DNA from: Azospirillum oleiclasticum
GTDB lineage: Bacteria; Pseudomonadota; Alphaproteobacteria; Azospirillales; Azospirillaceae
NCBI RefSeq assembly: GCF_013423485.1
Contig: NZ_JABFFR010000049.1
Location: 1 to 41,265, forward strand
Reading direction: 5' to 3'
Length of the DNA: 41,265 bases
A model generated the notes under the pieces. That model had not been told where the DNA came from, made no database searches, and was given only the letters and a program-made list of their open reading frames with translations. The translations under genes and the position numbers were made by a program. Each line of letters begins with the position of its first letter. The first letter of the stretch is position 1. Shown here piece after piece: positions 15,261 to 22,880 of the stretch.

Positions 15261-15521
15261 TCACTCCCAGCCGGCCGCCTTTTCGCAGGCCTTGCGGGCC
15301 TCGGGGTTGGCCTTTTCCCACTGGGTGATGCTGCGCGTCTCGTTGTCGTCCATCTTGTTGTTCATGCAGACGCAATAGGCGCGCACGACCGCTTCCGACA
15401 CCTTGGCGCCCTCGTTGTCCTTCAGGCACTGCGCGACCCACTTCGCGTTGTCGTCGGCAAGCGCGATGCCGCCGGTCAGCAGCACGCCGGCCGTGATGAT
15501 GGTGAGAGCGATGGTCTTCAC
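15261..15521 (-). CDS. Small periplasmic Cys-rich protein
   Basis: 86 residues with a GTG start. Signal peptide VKTIALTIITAGVLLTGG, cleavage after ALA. The mature 60 residues carry four cysteines (AQCLKD, YCVCMN, KACEKA), probably two disulfides, plus a KMDDNETRSI segment typical of small alphaproteobacterial secreted helices. AGGAGG seven bases before the GTG is an ideal ribosome site and decides this start over the upstream ATG at 15584. Function unknown. Confidence 0.72.
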   Translation of the reverse strand: MKTIALTIITAGVLLTGGIALADDNAKWVAQCLKDNEGAKVSEAVVRAYCVCMNNKMDDNETRSITQWEKANPEARKACEKAAGWE

Positions 15522-15663
15522 TGCGAATCCTCCTGTCCTTCGTTGCGGTGGCCCCATACGGACGGCCGGGGCGTTCGGTACCACCCGGTACCACCGGAAA
15601 CTACCCCGAAAGGCATTATGCCGAAAGGAGTATTTCCGCCGCCGCCGCGGTGCCCGCTGCGGC

Positions 15664-16161
15664 TCAGTGGCCGAACCCGAACAGCCCGCCCCAGATCACC
15701 AGCAGCATCAGCGCAGCCCCGACCGCCGTCGCGGCGGCGAAGGCCGCCGGCGGCAGCACCCGTTCGCGCAGCGCCGCACGGCCGACGGCGACGGACACCG
15801 GGACATAGAGGAGGAACGCTGTGACCAACCCCGGCGAGTAGCGGCCGTAGACCACCGTCGTCACCAGATGGAAGACGAAGTTCCAGAACAGGTTGCCGCT
15901 CGCCCAGCACAGCAGCAGGAAGGCCGGCAGCGGTGACGGCCGCCGCCACGCCCAGGCGGTCAGCCCCAGCAGGATCACCATGAAGACGGCGTTGTTGAGG
16001 AGGAAGCCGCCGGCGCTCATCGGGCTGCCCAGCGTGTCCGTCACCCAGCCGGGGAAGCCGGCGGCGAACTCCTCCAGAATGTGCGGCGCGAAGGACGCCG
16101 GCATCAGCCAGATCAGGGAGCGGAAGCGGGCTCCTTTGCTTGCGGGTGGGATGGCGGGCAT
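15664..16161 (-). CDS. HXXEE domain membrane protein
   Basis: 165 residues. HILEE near residues 27-31 is the motif that names the HXXEE family, with the following WVTDT and LLNNAVFMVILLGLTAWAW, NLFWNFVFHLVTTVVYGRYSPGLVTAFLLYVPVSV. Four to five hydrophobic helices indicate an inner-membrane protein. The conserved His and Glu pair suggests a metal site, but no function is established. Twenty-one bases separate it from the upstream OmpA-like gene, so co-transcription is likely. Confidence 0.75.
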   Translation of the reverse strand: MPAIPPASKGARFRSLIWLMPASFAPHILEEFAAGFPGWVTDTLGSPMSAGGFLLNNAVFMVILLGLTAWAWRRPSPLPAFLLLCWASGNLFWNFVFHLVTTVVYGRYSPGLVTAFLLYVPVSVAVGRAALRERVLPPAAFAAATAVGAALMLLVIWGGLFGFGH

Positions 16162-16182
16162 GGCGGCATCCGGGTGCGGCCG

Positions 16183-16875
16183 CTATGGGCCGAGGTTGAC
16201 GATCTCCACCCGGCGGTTCGCCGCGGCGTCGGGGTGGGCGGGGTCGGCGAGGCGGGTTTCGCCAGCGCCTTCGGTCTCCAGCCGGGCGGCGTCGATGGTG
16301 TGGCGGGCGGTGAGATAATCGCGCACCGCGTCCGCCCGCCGGCGCGACAGGGCGAGGTTGGACGCCGGGGTGCCGCGGGCGTCGGTGTGGCCGACGATGC
16401 GGAAGCGGACGGCCAGCGCGTCGGACGCCTTCATCACCGCCGCCACCCGGTCGAGCACCGCCCGCGACTCCGGCCGGATGCGGGCCGAGGCGAAATCGAA
16501 CCGGATCAGGAAGCTGGCGGCCAGCGGGGCCGGGGGTGCCGGCGTGGCGGCCGGTGGCGGGGTCGCCGGCGCGGAGGGTGCGGCGGTCACCGCCGGGCGC
16601 GGCGGGGCCGGAACCGGGGCCGCGGTCGGGGCCGCGGGAAGCGGGACGGGGGCCGCCACGGGAGGGGCGGGCGGCGGGCAGCCGGGGCCGGCGCGGCCAA
16701 GCAGGGCCGCCTGGATCTCGCACTCCGTGGGGTCGGCGCCCAGCGTCGCCGCGTCCACCGGGGTGCACAGCCACAGCGCGGCCACCGCCAGGGCCACCGC
16801 CAGGACTTGCGGACACCGGCCGCATGGCCGATGGGTAAAATCCGCGTGGTAGGATGCTGCGCGCCTTTGTACCAT
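16183..16875 (-). CDS. OmpA-family peptidoglycan-anchoring protein
   Basis: 230 residues. Hydrophobic N-terminal segment (LAVALAVAALWLCTPVDA) as export signal, a long Pro/Ala-rich linker, and a C-terminal OmpA domain: FDFASARIRPESRAVLDRVA, RIVGHTDARGTPASNLALSRRRADAV, VEGAGETR-like ETEGAGETR and ANRRVEIV. GHTD and SRRRA residues contact meso-DAP in peptidoglycan. The signal begins unusually far in (residue about 24) after a basic stretch with two Cys. Divergent from dctP with only 43 bases between the two starts, so the promoters must overlap the coding ends. Confidence 0.85.
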   Translation of the reverse strand: MVQRRAASYHADFTHRPCGRCPQVLAVALAVAALWLCTPVDAATLGADPTECEIQAALLGRAGPGCPPPAPPVAAPVPLPAAPTAAPVPAPPRPAVTAAPSAPATPPPAATPAPPAPLAASFLIRFDFASARIRPESRAVLDRVAAVMKASDALAVRFRIVGHTDARGTPASNLALSRRRADAVRDYLTARHTIDAARLETEGAGETRLADPAHPDAAANRRVEIVNLGP

Positions 16876-16918
16876 CGCCGCCTCAATCGTTCCCGAGAAA
16901 GACCAGGGAGGAAAGATC

Positions 16919-17941
16919 ATGAAGAGCTTCAAGACGCTGCTGGCCGGGCTGGCCCTCGCGGCCCTCGTGCTGCCCGGTGCCGCGGAGGCGGCCTACAAGG
17001 CCGAATACAAGCTCTCCACCGTGCTCGGCAAGCCGTTCCCGTGGGGCATCGGCGGCGACCGCTGGGCGGAGCTGGTGAAGGAGAAGACCGGCGGGCGCAT
17101 CACCGTGAAGATGTACCCCGGCACCTCGCTGGTGAACGGCGACCAGACCAAGGAATTCACCGCGCTGCGCCAGGGCGTGATCGACATGGCGGTCGGCTCC
17201 ACCATCAACTGGTCGCCGCAGGTGAAGGAGCTGAACCTCTTCTCCCTGCCCTTCCTGATGCCGGACTACGCCGCCATCGACGCGCTGACGCAGGGGCCGG
17301 TGGGCAAGCAGCTCTTCGATCTGCTGGCGACCAAGGACGTGGTGCCGCTGGCCTGGGGCGAGAACGGCTTCCGCGAGCTGTCCAACTCCAAGCGGCCGGT
17401 GCGCACGCCGGACGACCTGAAGGGGCTGAAGGTCCGCGTGGTGGGTTCGCCGCTGTTCCTCGACACCTTCACCGCACTCGGCGCCAACCCCACCCAGATG
17501 AGCTGGGCCGACGCCCAGCCGGCGCTGTCCACCGGTGCGGTGGACGGGCAGGAGAACCCGCTGTCGGTGTTCGTCGCCGCCAAGCTGCCGACGCTGGCCC
17601 AGAAGAACCTGACGCTGTGGGGCTACGTCGCCGACCCGCTGATCTTCGTGGTCAACAAGGAGGTCTGGGAATCCTGGTCCAAGGAGGATCAGGAAGGCGT
17701 GCGCGCCGCAGCCCTCCAGGCCGCGCAGGAGCAGATCGCGCTCGCCCGCAAGGGCATCGCCGGCGGCGACGATTCCGTGCTGAAGGACATCCAGGCCCAG
17801 GGCGTCGAGGTCGTGAAGCTGACGCCGGAGCAGCAGAAGGCCTTCCAGACCGCCACCCGCCCCGTCTTCGACAAATGGGCCAAGACCATCGGCCCCGACC
17901 TGGTGAAGACGGCCGAGGACAGCATCGCCAAGCGCAAGTGA
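16919..17941 (+). CDS. dctP: TRAP transporter solute-binding protein (DctP family)
   Basis: 340 residues. The periplasmic receptor of a TRAP system. Signal peptide MKSFKTLLAGLALAALVLPG, cleavage after AEA. Family motifs: YPGTSLVNGDQTKEFTALRQGVIDM, LPFLMPDYAAIDAL, GLKVRVVGSPLFLDTFTALGANPTQMSWADAQPALSTGAVDGQENP (the Arg and Asn that clamp a carboxylate ligand are present). Ligand likely a C4-dicarboxylate or similar organic acid; not decidable from sequence. GGGAGG seven bases upstream of ATG. First gene of dctPQM; a strong hairpin follows it. Confidence 0.93.
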   Translation: MKSFKTLLAGLALAALVLPGAAEAAYKAEYKLSTVLGKPFPWGIGGDRWAELVKEKTGGRITVKMYPGTSLVNGDQTKEFTALRQGVIDMAVGSTINWSPQVKELNLFSLPFLMPDYAAIDALTQGPVGKQLFDLLATKDVVPLAWGENGFRELSNSKRPVRTPDDLKGLKVRVVGSPLFLDTFTALGANPTQMSWADAQPALSTGAVDGQENPLSVFVAAKLPTLAQKNLTLWGYVADPLIFVVNKEVWESWSKEDQEGVRAAALQAAQEQIALARKGIAGGDDSVLKDIQAQGVEVVKLTPEQQKAFQTATRPVFDKWAKTIGPDLVKTAEDSIAKRK

Positions 17942-17949
17942 GCCTTCCG

Positions 17950-17972
17950 CCCCCTCCCCGCCGGGGAGGGGG
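17950..17972. terminator. Intercistronic hairpin between dctP and dctQ
   Basis: CCCCCTCCCC (17950-17959), loop GCC, GGGGAGGGGG (17963-17972), followed by TTTCGCCTTT. A perfect 10-bp stem inside the operon. It may lower read-through or protect the dctP message, giving more receptor than permease. The sequence resembles the other CCCTCCCC hairpin repeats of this window. Confidence 0.6.
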
Positions 17973-18000
17973 TTTCGCCTTTCCGACGAGCTGAAATCCG

Positions 18001-18510
18001 ATGAGCAGCGACCTGCTGGAAGCCGGGCTGGAGACGGCCCCGCCCAAGACCCGCGTCCCCGTGACCATCGAGCGCGCGGCGGCGGCGCTCGCCATGGCGG
18101 GGCTGTGCGTGATCAGCTTCGCCAACGTGGCGGTGCGCTACCTGACCGACGTATCCTTCGCCTTCACCGAGGAATACTCGATCTTCCTGATGGTGGTGAT
18201 GACCTTCTTCGGCGCCTCGGTGGCGGTGGCGGCCGACCGGCACATCCGCATCACCTTTCTGGTCGACCGCCTGCCCCGCTCCGTAAGGCGGGTGACGGAA
18301 ACCGTGGTGTGGACGGCGGCTCTCGTCATGTTCGGCTTCCTCGCCTGGTACGGCGGGCGGCTGACCTACGACCAGTGGCGGTTCGAGGAGACCTCGCCGG
18401 CGCTCGGCAACCCGCAATGGCTCTACACGGTGTGGATGCCGGCCCTGTCGGTGGTGGTGGCGCTGCGGGTGGTCGGGCGCATCGTCGATGCGCTGCGGGG
18501 GAACCGCTGA
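18001..18510 (+). CDS. dctQ: TRAP transporter small permease (DctQ)
   Basis: 169 residues with four hydrophobic helices; TEEYSIFLMVVMTFFGASVAVAADRHIRI is the family signature (helix 2-3 region). Together with DctM it forms the membrane part that couples Na+ or proton entry to uptake. The start is 60 bases after dctP; the ribosome site is weak (GACGAG). Its TGA overlaps the dctM ATG (TGATG), so translation is coupled. Confidence 0.92.
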   Translation: MSSDLLEAGLETAPPKTRVPVTIERAAAALAMAGLCVISFANVAVRYLTDVSFAFTEEYSIFLMVVMTFFGASVAVAADRHIRITFLVDRLPRSVRRVTETVVWTAALVMFGFLAWYGGRLTYDQWRFEETSPALGNPQWLYTVWMPALSVVVALRVVGRIVDALRGNR

Positions 18511-19796
18511 TGGCCCCGTCGATCCTGTTCCTGGGCTTCCTGGCGCTGATGCTGCTGGGCGCACCCCTGGCGGTGGCGCTGGGGCTGGCCGGCACCCTGT
18601 CGATCATGGAGGCCAACCTCGGCATCCTGTCGGTGCCGACCAACGTCTACGCCGGCATCGCCAAATACCCGCTGCTCGCCATCCCCGTCTTCATCCTGGC
18701 CGGGCTGATCTTCGAGCGGGCGGGGGTGGCGAAGCAGCTCGTCACCTTCGCGTCCGCCATCGTCGGCGCCCGCAACGGCGGGCTGGCGGTGGTGGCGGTT
18801 CTCGTCTGCATGGTGATGGGCGGCATCTCCGGCTCCGGCCCGGCGGACGCCGCGGCGGTCGCCACGGTGATGATCCCCAGCATGGCGAAGGCCGGCTACC
18901 CCCGCGCCTTCTCCGCCAGCGTGATCGCCGCCGCCGCCGCGACCGCCATCCTGATCCCGCCCTCGGTCGCCTTCATCATCTACAGCGTGATGGTGCCGCA
19001 GGCGTCGGTCCCGGCGCTGTTCGCCGCCGGGCTGATCCCCGGCATCCTGGCCGGGCTGTCGCTGCTGGCCCCGGTGGTGTGGCTGTCGCGCCGCCACGGC
19101 TTCGGGCTGGCCGACACCGGCCCGCGCCCGCCCTTCTGGCGGAGCCTGCGGCAGGCGGTGTGGGGGCTGCTGGCCCCGGTCATCATCCTGGGCGGCCTGC
19201 GCACCGGCGCCTTCACCCCCACCGAGGCGGCGGCGGTGGCGGTGTTCTACGGGCTGCTGGTCGGCACCGTCGTCTACCGCACCCTCACCCTGCGGGCGCT
19301 GTTCGACGTGCTGGCCGACGCGGCGGAGATGTCGGCGGTGGTGCTGCTGATCATCGCGCTGTCCAGCGTCTTCGCCTGGGCCGGCAGCACCATGGGCGCC
19401 TTCGACGCGGTGGCCGACGCCGCCGTGCACGCCACCGGCAACGAGGTGCTGATCCTGCTGCTGCTCAACATCGCGCTGCTGGGGCTGGGCATGCTGCTGG
19501 ACGCGGTGTCGATCTTCCTGATCCTGCTGCCGCTGCTGACCCCGATCATGGCCGCCTTCCACTGGGATCCGGTGTGGTTCGGCGTGATGATCACCATGAA
19601 CCTCGCCATCGGCCAGTTCACCCCGCCCATGGCGGTGAACCTGATGGTGACCTGCCGGGTCGCCGGCATCGCCATGGAATCGACCGTCGGCTGGGTGCTG
19701 TGGATGGTGGGCGCCATGCTCGGCGCGCTGGCCCTGGTGGTGGTCTTCCCCGAGCTGGCGCTGTGGGTGCCGCGGCAGTTGGGGTATGTGGGGTGA
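18510..19796 (+). CDS. dctM: TRAP transporter large permease (DctM)
   Basis: 428 residues, about 12-13 membrane helices. Family motifs seen: LLGAPLAVALGLAG, AIPVFILAGLIFERAG, MGGISGSGPADAAAVATVMIPSMAKAGY, ILIPPSVAFIIYSVM, GLIPGI, GAFTPTEAAAVAVFYGL and NLAIGQFTPPMAVNLMVT. It forms the transport pathway. Start ATG overlaps the dctQ stop. Complete and standard length. Confidence 0.95.
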   Translation: MAPSILFLGFLALMLLGAPLAVALGLAGTLSIMEANLGILSVPTNVYAGIAKYPLLAIPVFILAGLIFERAGVAKQLVTFASAIVGARNGGLAVVAVLVCMVMGGISGSGPADAAAVATVMIPSMAKAGYPRAFSASVIAAAAATAILIPPSVAFIIYSVMVPQASVPALFAAGLIPGILAGLSLLAPVVWLSRRHGFGLADTGPRPPFWRSLRQAVWGLLAPVIILGGLRTGAFTPTEAAAVAVFYGLLVGTVVYRTLTLRALFDVLADAAEMSAVVLLIIALSSVFAWAGSTMGAFDAVADAAVHATGNEVLILLLLNIALLGLGMLLDAVSIFLILLPLLTPIMAAFHWDPVWFGVMITMNLAIGQFTPPMAVNLMVTCRVAGIAMESTVGWVLWMVGAMLGALALVVVFPELALWVPRQLGYVG

Positions 19797-19815
19797 TGGT
19801 TGGGGGGCGGGGGCG

Positions 19816-20754
19816 CTACGCCCCTGCCCGCCGCCGCGTCGCCAGCACGATCCCCCCGGCGATCAGCGCGATGCCCACCGCGTGGTACCAGTGCAGCGAT
19901 TCGCCGAGGAAGGCGATGGCGAGCAGGCTGCCGAAGACCGGGACGAGGTGGATGGACAGCCCCGCCGTGTTGGCGCCCAGCAGCAACACCACCCGGTTGT
20001 AGCAGAGGTAGGACAGGATCGAGGCGAACAGCGAGACGTAGCCGACCGACAGCAGCGCCTGCGCCGTCAGCGGCATGGGCCGCCCCGACGCCGTCTCCAG
20101 CAGGTAGAAGGGCAGCAGGGTCAGCGCCCCCAGCCCGAAGATGGTGGCGATGAAGCTGAGCGGGTGCACCTTGGGCCGGCGCCGCAGCAGGGCCGTGTAG
20201 GCGGCGTAGCTGATCACCGCCAGCAGCACGAACAGGTCGCCCGCGTTGAACCCCAGCCCCAGCAGCATCGCCAGGTCGCCGTGCGCGATCAGCACCAGGG
20301 CGCCGGCGATCGACACCAGGATGCCCAGCGCCTGGGCCGCGGTCACCCGGTCGCGGAAGAAGGCGAAGCTCATCAGCACGATCAGCACGGGCATGGCGGT
20401 CTGCAGCATCACCGCGTTGACCGCCGTGGTCGATTCCAGCCCCAGATACATCAAGGTGTTGAACAGGCTGATGCCGACCACGGTCAGCAGCAGCAGGATG
20501 CGCCAGTGCGCCAGCAGCACCCCGCGGTCGGCCAGCAGGGGCCGCCACGCGAAGGGCAGCAGCACCGCCGTGCCCACCGCCCAGCGCCAGAAGGCCAGCC
20601 CCACCGGCGGCACCTCCCCCGCCACCGCGCGGCCGAGCACGGCGTTGCCGGCCCAGAACAGCGGCGGCAGCATCAGCAGCAGCCACGCCTGGTCGGCGAT
20701 GCGGAAGCGGGCGCGGGATGGCGGCGGGGTCGGGGTGTCGGGCGTGGCGGTCAT
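19816..20754 (-). CDS. EamA-family (DMT superfamily) transporter
   Basis: 312 residues with ten predicted helices in two EamA repeats: LFWAGNAVLGRAVAGEVPPVGLAFWRW in the first and YTALLRRRPKVHPLSFIATIF...VGIALIAGGIVLATRR in the second. Such proteins usually export metabolites or amino acids; the substrate is unknown. Convergent with dctM, 19 bases apart. Sixteen bases upstream of its ATG another minus-strand start (20971) ends its own gene, so the two may be co-transcribed. Confidence 0.88.
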   Translation of the reverse strand: MTATPDTPTPPPSRARFRIADQAWLLLMLPPLFWAGNAVLGRAVAGEVPPVGLAFWRWAVGTAVLLPFAWRPLLADRGVLLAHWRILLLLTVVGISLFNTLMYLGLESTTAVNAVMLQTAMPVLIVLMSFAFFRDRVTAAQALGILVSIAGALVLIAHGDLAMLLGLGFNAGDLFVLLAVISYAAYTALLRRRPKVHPLSFIATIFGLGALTLLPFYLLETASGRPMPLTAQALLSVGYVSLFASILSYLCYNRVVLLLGANTAGLSIHLVPVFGSLLAIAFLGESLHWYHAVGIALIAGGIVLATRRRAGA

Positions 20755-20770
20755 GGAACGCGACGCGCGG

Positions 20771-20971
20771 TCAGGGGCGCCGGCGGGCCGGACCGGCCAG
20801 CTCCGCCTCCAGCTCGGCGATCCGCTTGCCCATCGATTCGCGGATGGCGGGGGCGGCGTGCGACTTCAGCGCGGCGAACTGCTCGCGGAGCTGGCGGAGC
20901 TGCACCTCCTTCTGCTCGCGGGTGCGCTTGATGGCGACGCGGTCGGAATGCTGGCCGTCGAAGGCGCGCAT
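20771..20971 (-). CDS. Small coiled-coil protein (66 aa)
   Basis: Largely one amphipathic helix with heptads (IKRTREQKEVQLRQLREQFAALK ... IRESMGKRIAELEAEL split by a Pro). No signal or membrane segment. AGGA six bases before ATG 20971 supports translation. Placed 16 bases upstream of the EamA gene on the same strand. No family recognised. Confidence 0.55.
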   Translation of the reverse strand: MRAFDGQHSDRVAIKRTREQKEVQLRQLREQFAALKSHAAPAIRESMGKRIAELEAELAGPARRRP

Positions 20972-21149
20972 GCTGGTCCTGGCCTCTGTTCTCGGGAAGG
21001 ATCGGCCGGCGCGGGCGCCGCACCGGGGCCGCCTTGATGCCCAAGCCGCCGGGGACCGTCAAGACCGCCGATGGTCGCGACGGCCGCGTGGCACGGTGCC
21101 GCTGCGGCATCGCGCCTCATTGGCATACGCACAAAATGATAATGCCGAA

Positions 21150-21267
21150 TTCTGGAAACGCGCTATGGTCCGCGCCGGACTCTGCCGTCGGGAGCGATCC
21201 CGGGTTCCGGTCGGGTCCAGGGCACCACTTCTGGGCCGCTCCCCGCGTTCGGGAGCGGCCTTTTTTT
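21150..21267 (+). ncRNA. Candidate trans-acting small RNA
   Basis: Not matched to a known family. The 331-base gap contains a plus-strand intrinsic terminator with no plus-strand gene before it. Upstream are nested stems: CCGGA/TCCGG (21175-21179 with 21206-21210) enclosing CGGGA-GCGA-TCCCG (21189-21202), a stem capped by a GNRA tetraloop, then GGTCCAG pairing with CTGGGCC, then the terminator. AT-rich GATAAT at 21138-21143 is a candidate -10, giving a start near 21150 and an RNA of about 120 nt; no good -35 at 17 bases is present. The 5' end is a guess. Confidence 0.5.
21234..21267 (+). terminator. Perfect intrinsic terminator with T7 tract
   Basis: GGCCGCTCCC (21234-21243), loop of seven, GGGAGCGGCC (21251-21260), then seven T residues (21261-21267). 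The clearest Rho-independent terminator in the window. On the plus strand it can only serve an upstream non-coding transcript. Confidence 0.9.
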
Positions 21268-21302
21268 GCAAGTCCACGCGGGCCGTGACCAGCCGAGTGC
21301 CG

Positions 21303-21920
21303 TCAGCCGGCCGCCGTCTGCGGCACCTCGTGCACATCCACCGGCAGGTTGGTGTGGCGGGCCAGGATGTCGCGGGCAACGCGCTCCCGCTCATCGTTGC
21401 GCAGGTTGACCCACAGCAGGATGCCGCCCTTCTCCAGATGCTGGCTCAGCGGCTCGTTGCGCTTGTCGCCGAGCCAGCCGGACAGGATGCCGCCCAGCCC
21501 GCCGCCAGCCGCCCCGGCCGCCGCTGCGGCCGCCGCCGCCGCCAGCGCCGTGCCGCCGGTCGCCAGCACCGCCCCGGTGGCGATCACCGCGCCGACATAG
21601 GCGGGGATGCCGATCGCCACGCCCTGGGCGTTGCCCGTCTCCTCCGGCGAGACGTAGGACTGGCGCGGCACGGCGGGGTCGTGCTTGGCCTCCTCCACCG
21701 TGTCCGGCACATCGCCGGTCTCGCGCCGGATGGTCTCGTCGTTGGCCATCAGGCTCAGCTCATGCCGCTCGAATCCGGCGAGCGACAGCTCGTCGATGGC
21801 GTTCTGCAAAGCCTCGCGCGTGTCGAACACGCCCACCGCCTCGCGGACCATGGCCGGCCCCGTGGTGTCGGCGCCGGTCCAGGCGGCGGAGTTGGCTTGG
21901 GTGTCGCTGTTGGTGTCCAT
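21303..21920 (-). CDS. General-stress-type protein (YflT/GSP17M-like domain plus Gly/Ala membrane segment)
   Basis: 205 residues. Residues about 25-60 (REAVGVFDTREALQNAIDEL followed by LAGFERHELSLMAND) resemble the YflT / general stress protein 17M domain. A central Ala/Gly hydrophobic stretch (VGAVIATGAVLATGG ... AAGGGLGGILSGWLG) looks like a glycine-zipper hairpin, and the C-terminal part (KGGILLWVNLRNDERERVARDIL) is a second conserved alpha/beta segment. GGAGG seven bases before ATG 21920. The gene has an EcfG-type promoter, fitting a general stress role. Function not established. Confidence 0.72.
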   Translation of the reverse strand: MDTNSDTQANSAAWTGADTTGPAMVREAVGVFDTREALQNAIDELSLAGFERHELSLMANDETIRRETGDVPDTVEEAKHDPAVPRQSYVSPEETGNAQGVAIGIPAYVGAVIATGAVLATGGTALAAAAAAAAAGAAGGGLGGILSGWLGDKRNEPLSQHLEKGGILLWVNLRNDERERVARDILARHTNLPVDVHEVPQTAAG

Positions 21921-21944
21921 GTCGATCCTCCGTTCACCAGCCGT

Positions 21945-21969
21945 AACCGGGAACGGGGCCGACGGTTCC
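21945..21969 (-). promoter_or_regulatory. EcfG-type general-stress promoter
   Basis: On the minus strand GGAAC (21969-21965), 17 bases, GTT (21947-21945), then 24 bases to the ATG of the stress protein. The alphaproteobacterial EcfG consensus is GGAAC-N16/17-cGTT. Position, spacing and product agree. Confidence 0.6.
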
Positions 21970-21987
21970 CTCGGATCGCCGGTGGGA

Positions 21988-22134
21988 TCAGGGCCGGGGT
22001 GCGGCGGCCGGCGGCGGAATGGCGCCGCGCGGCTCCGGCTGGCTGGCAAGGAACCACCACAGGCCGACTCCGATCAGCACGGCCTTCGCCAGCAGGAACA
22101 GCGCGATGTGGCGGGCGAGCGGGTTGCGCGGCAC
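21988..22134 (-). CDS. 48-residue single-pass membrane protein
   Basis: GTG start at 22134 with GAGGAGG six bases upstream. One transmembrane helix at about residues 10-31 (IALFLLAKAVLIGVGLWWFL), a basic N-terminus and a Pro/Ala tail. Too small for most gene finders. Positioned between the stress gene and the divergent ankyrin gene. No family recognised; a small subunit or membrane regulator is possible. Confidence 0.55.
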   Translation of the reverse strand: MPRNPLARHIALFLLAKAVLIGVGLWWFLASQPEPRGAIPPPAAAPRP

Positions 22135-22262
22135 GGAGCACCTCCTCGGCAGCGGGCGGGACGATGCGCCGCTTGTCGTCCCCTTGCCCGCGCTGGTCAA
22201 GCCATGGCGGCATTCGATACACTGCGCGCAACGTCGCACCGGGAAAGAAAAGGAACCGCCTC

Positions 22263-22826
22263 GTGACCCGACGACACGCCATCGCCCTGGCGACCGCCGC
22301 CCTGCTGGTGACCGCCGCCCTGCCGGCCGCGGCACAGATCTCGCTGTTCCAGGCGCCGACGCTGGTCGAGGCGGTCGCCCGCAACGACCTGAACCAGGTC
22401 CGCGCGCTCGTCCTCAAGGGCGACAGCCCCAACATGAGCGACAGCCAGGGCCGGCCCCTGCTGGTCGCCGCCGTCACCGCCGGGCAGCAGGAGATGGTGC
22501 AGCTCCTGCTCGACAGTGGCGCGCAGCCGGCCCGCGCCGACCGGGTCGGCAACACCGCGCTGCATTGGGCCGCGCAGGAGGGCGAGTCGGAGATGATCGA
22601 CATGCTGTTGAAGAAGAACGCCAAGGTCGATCAGGAGAACAAGCAGGGCATGACCGCGCTGATGATCGCCGCCCGCCATGGCCAGGCCGCCGCCGTCGAG
22701 CGGCTGCTGAAGGCCGGGGCCAGGGCCGACGCGGTGGACTTCACCGGCCGCAGCGCGCTGAGCTGGGCGGAGGACGGGCGCAACGCCCGCGTCACCAACC
22801 TGCTGCGCAAAGCCGGCGCCCACTGA
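22263..22826 (+). CDS. Secreted ankyrin-repeat protein
   Basis: 187 residues, GTG start with AAGGA nine bases upstream. Signal peptide VTRRHAIALATAALLVTAALPAAA, so the repeats are periplasmic. About four ankyrin units: GRPLLVAAVTAGQQEMVQLLL, GNTALHWAAQEGESEMIDML, GMTALMIAARHGQAAAVERLL and GRSALSWAEDGRNARVTNLL. A protein-binding role is typical; partner unknown. The next gene starts 54 bases downstream. Confidence 0.88.
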   Translation: MTRRHAIALATAALLVTAALPAAAQISLFQAPTLVEAVARNDLNQVRALVLKGDSPNMSDSQGRPLLVAAVTAGQQEMVQLLLDSGAQPARADRVGNTALHWAAQEGESEMIDMLLKKNAKVDQENKQGMTALMIAARHGQAAAVERLLKAGARADAVDFTGRSALSWAEDGRNARVTNLLRKAGAH

Positions 22827-22880
22827 CCGGGCCGACTCCGCCCCCGTCCCCCATCACCCCTCCGGCCGGGAGCCGCCCCC

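Noticed and set aside
21120..21267. SRP RNA, 6S RNA or tRNA
   Set aside because: The conserved SRP loop sequences and a cloverleaf are absent, and the region is too short and differently folded for 6S RNA.
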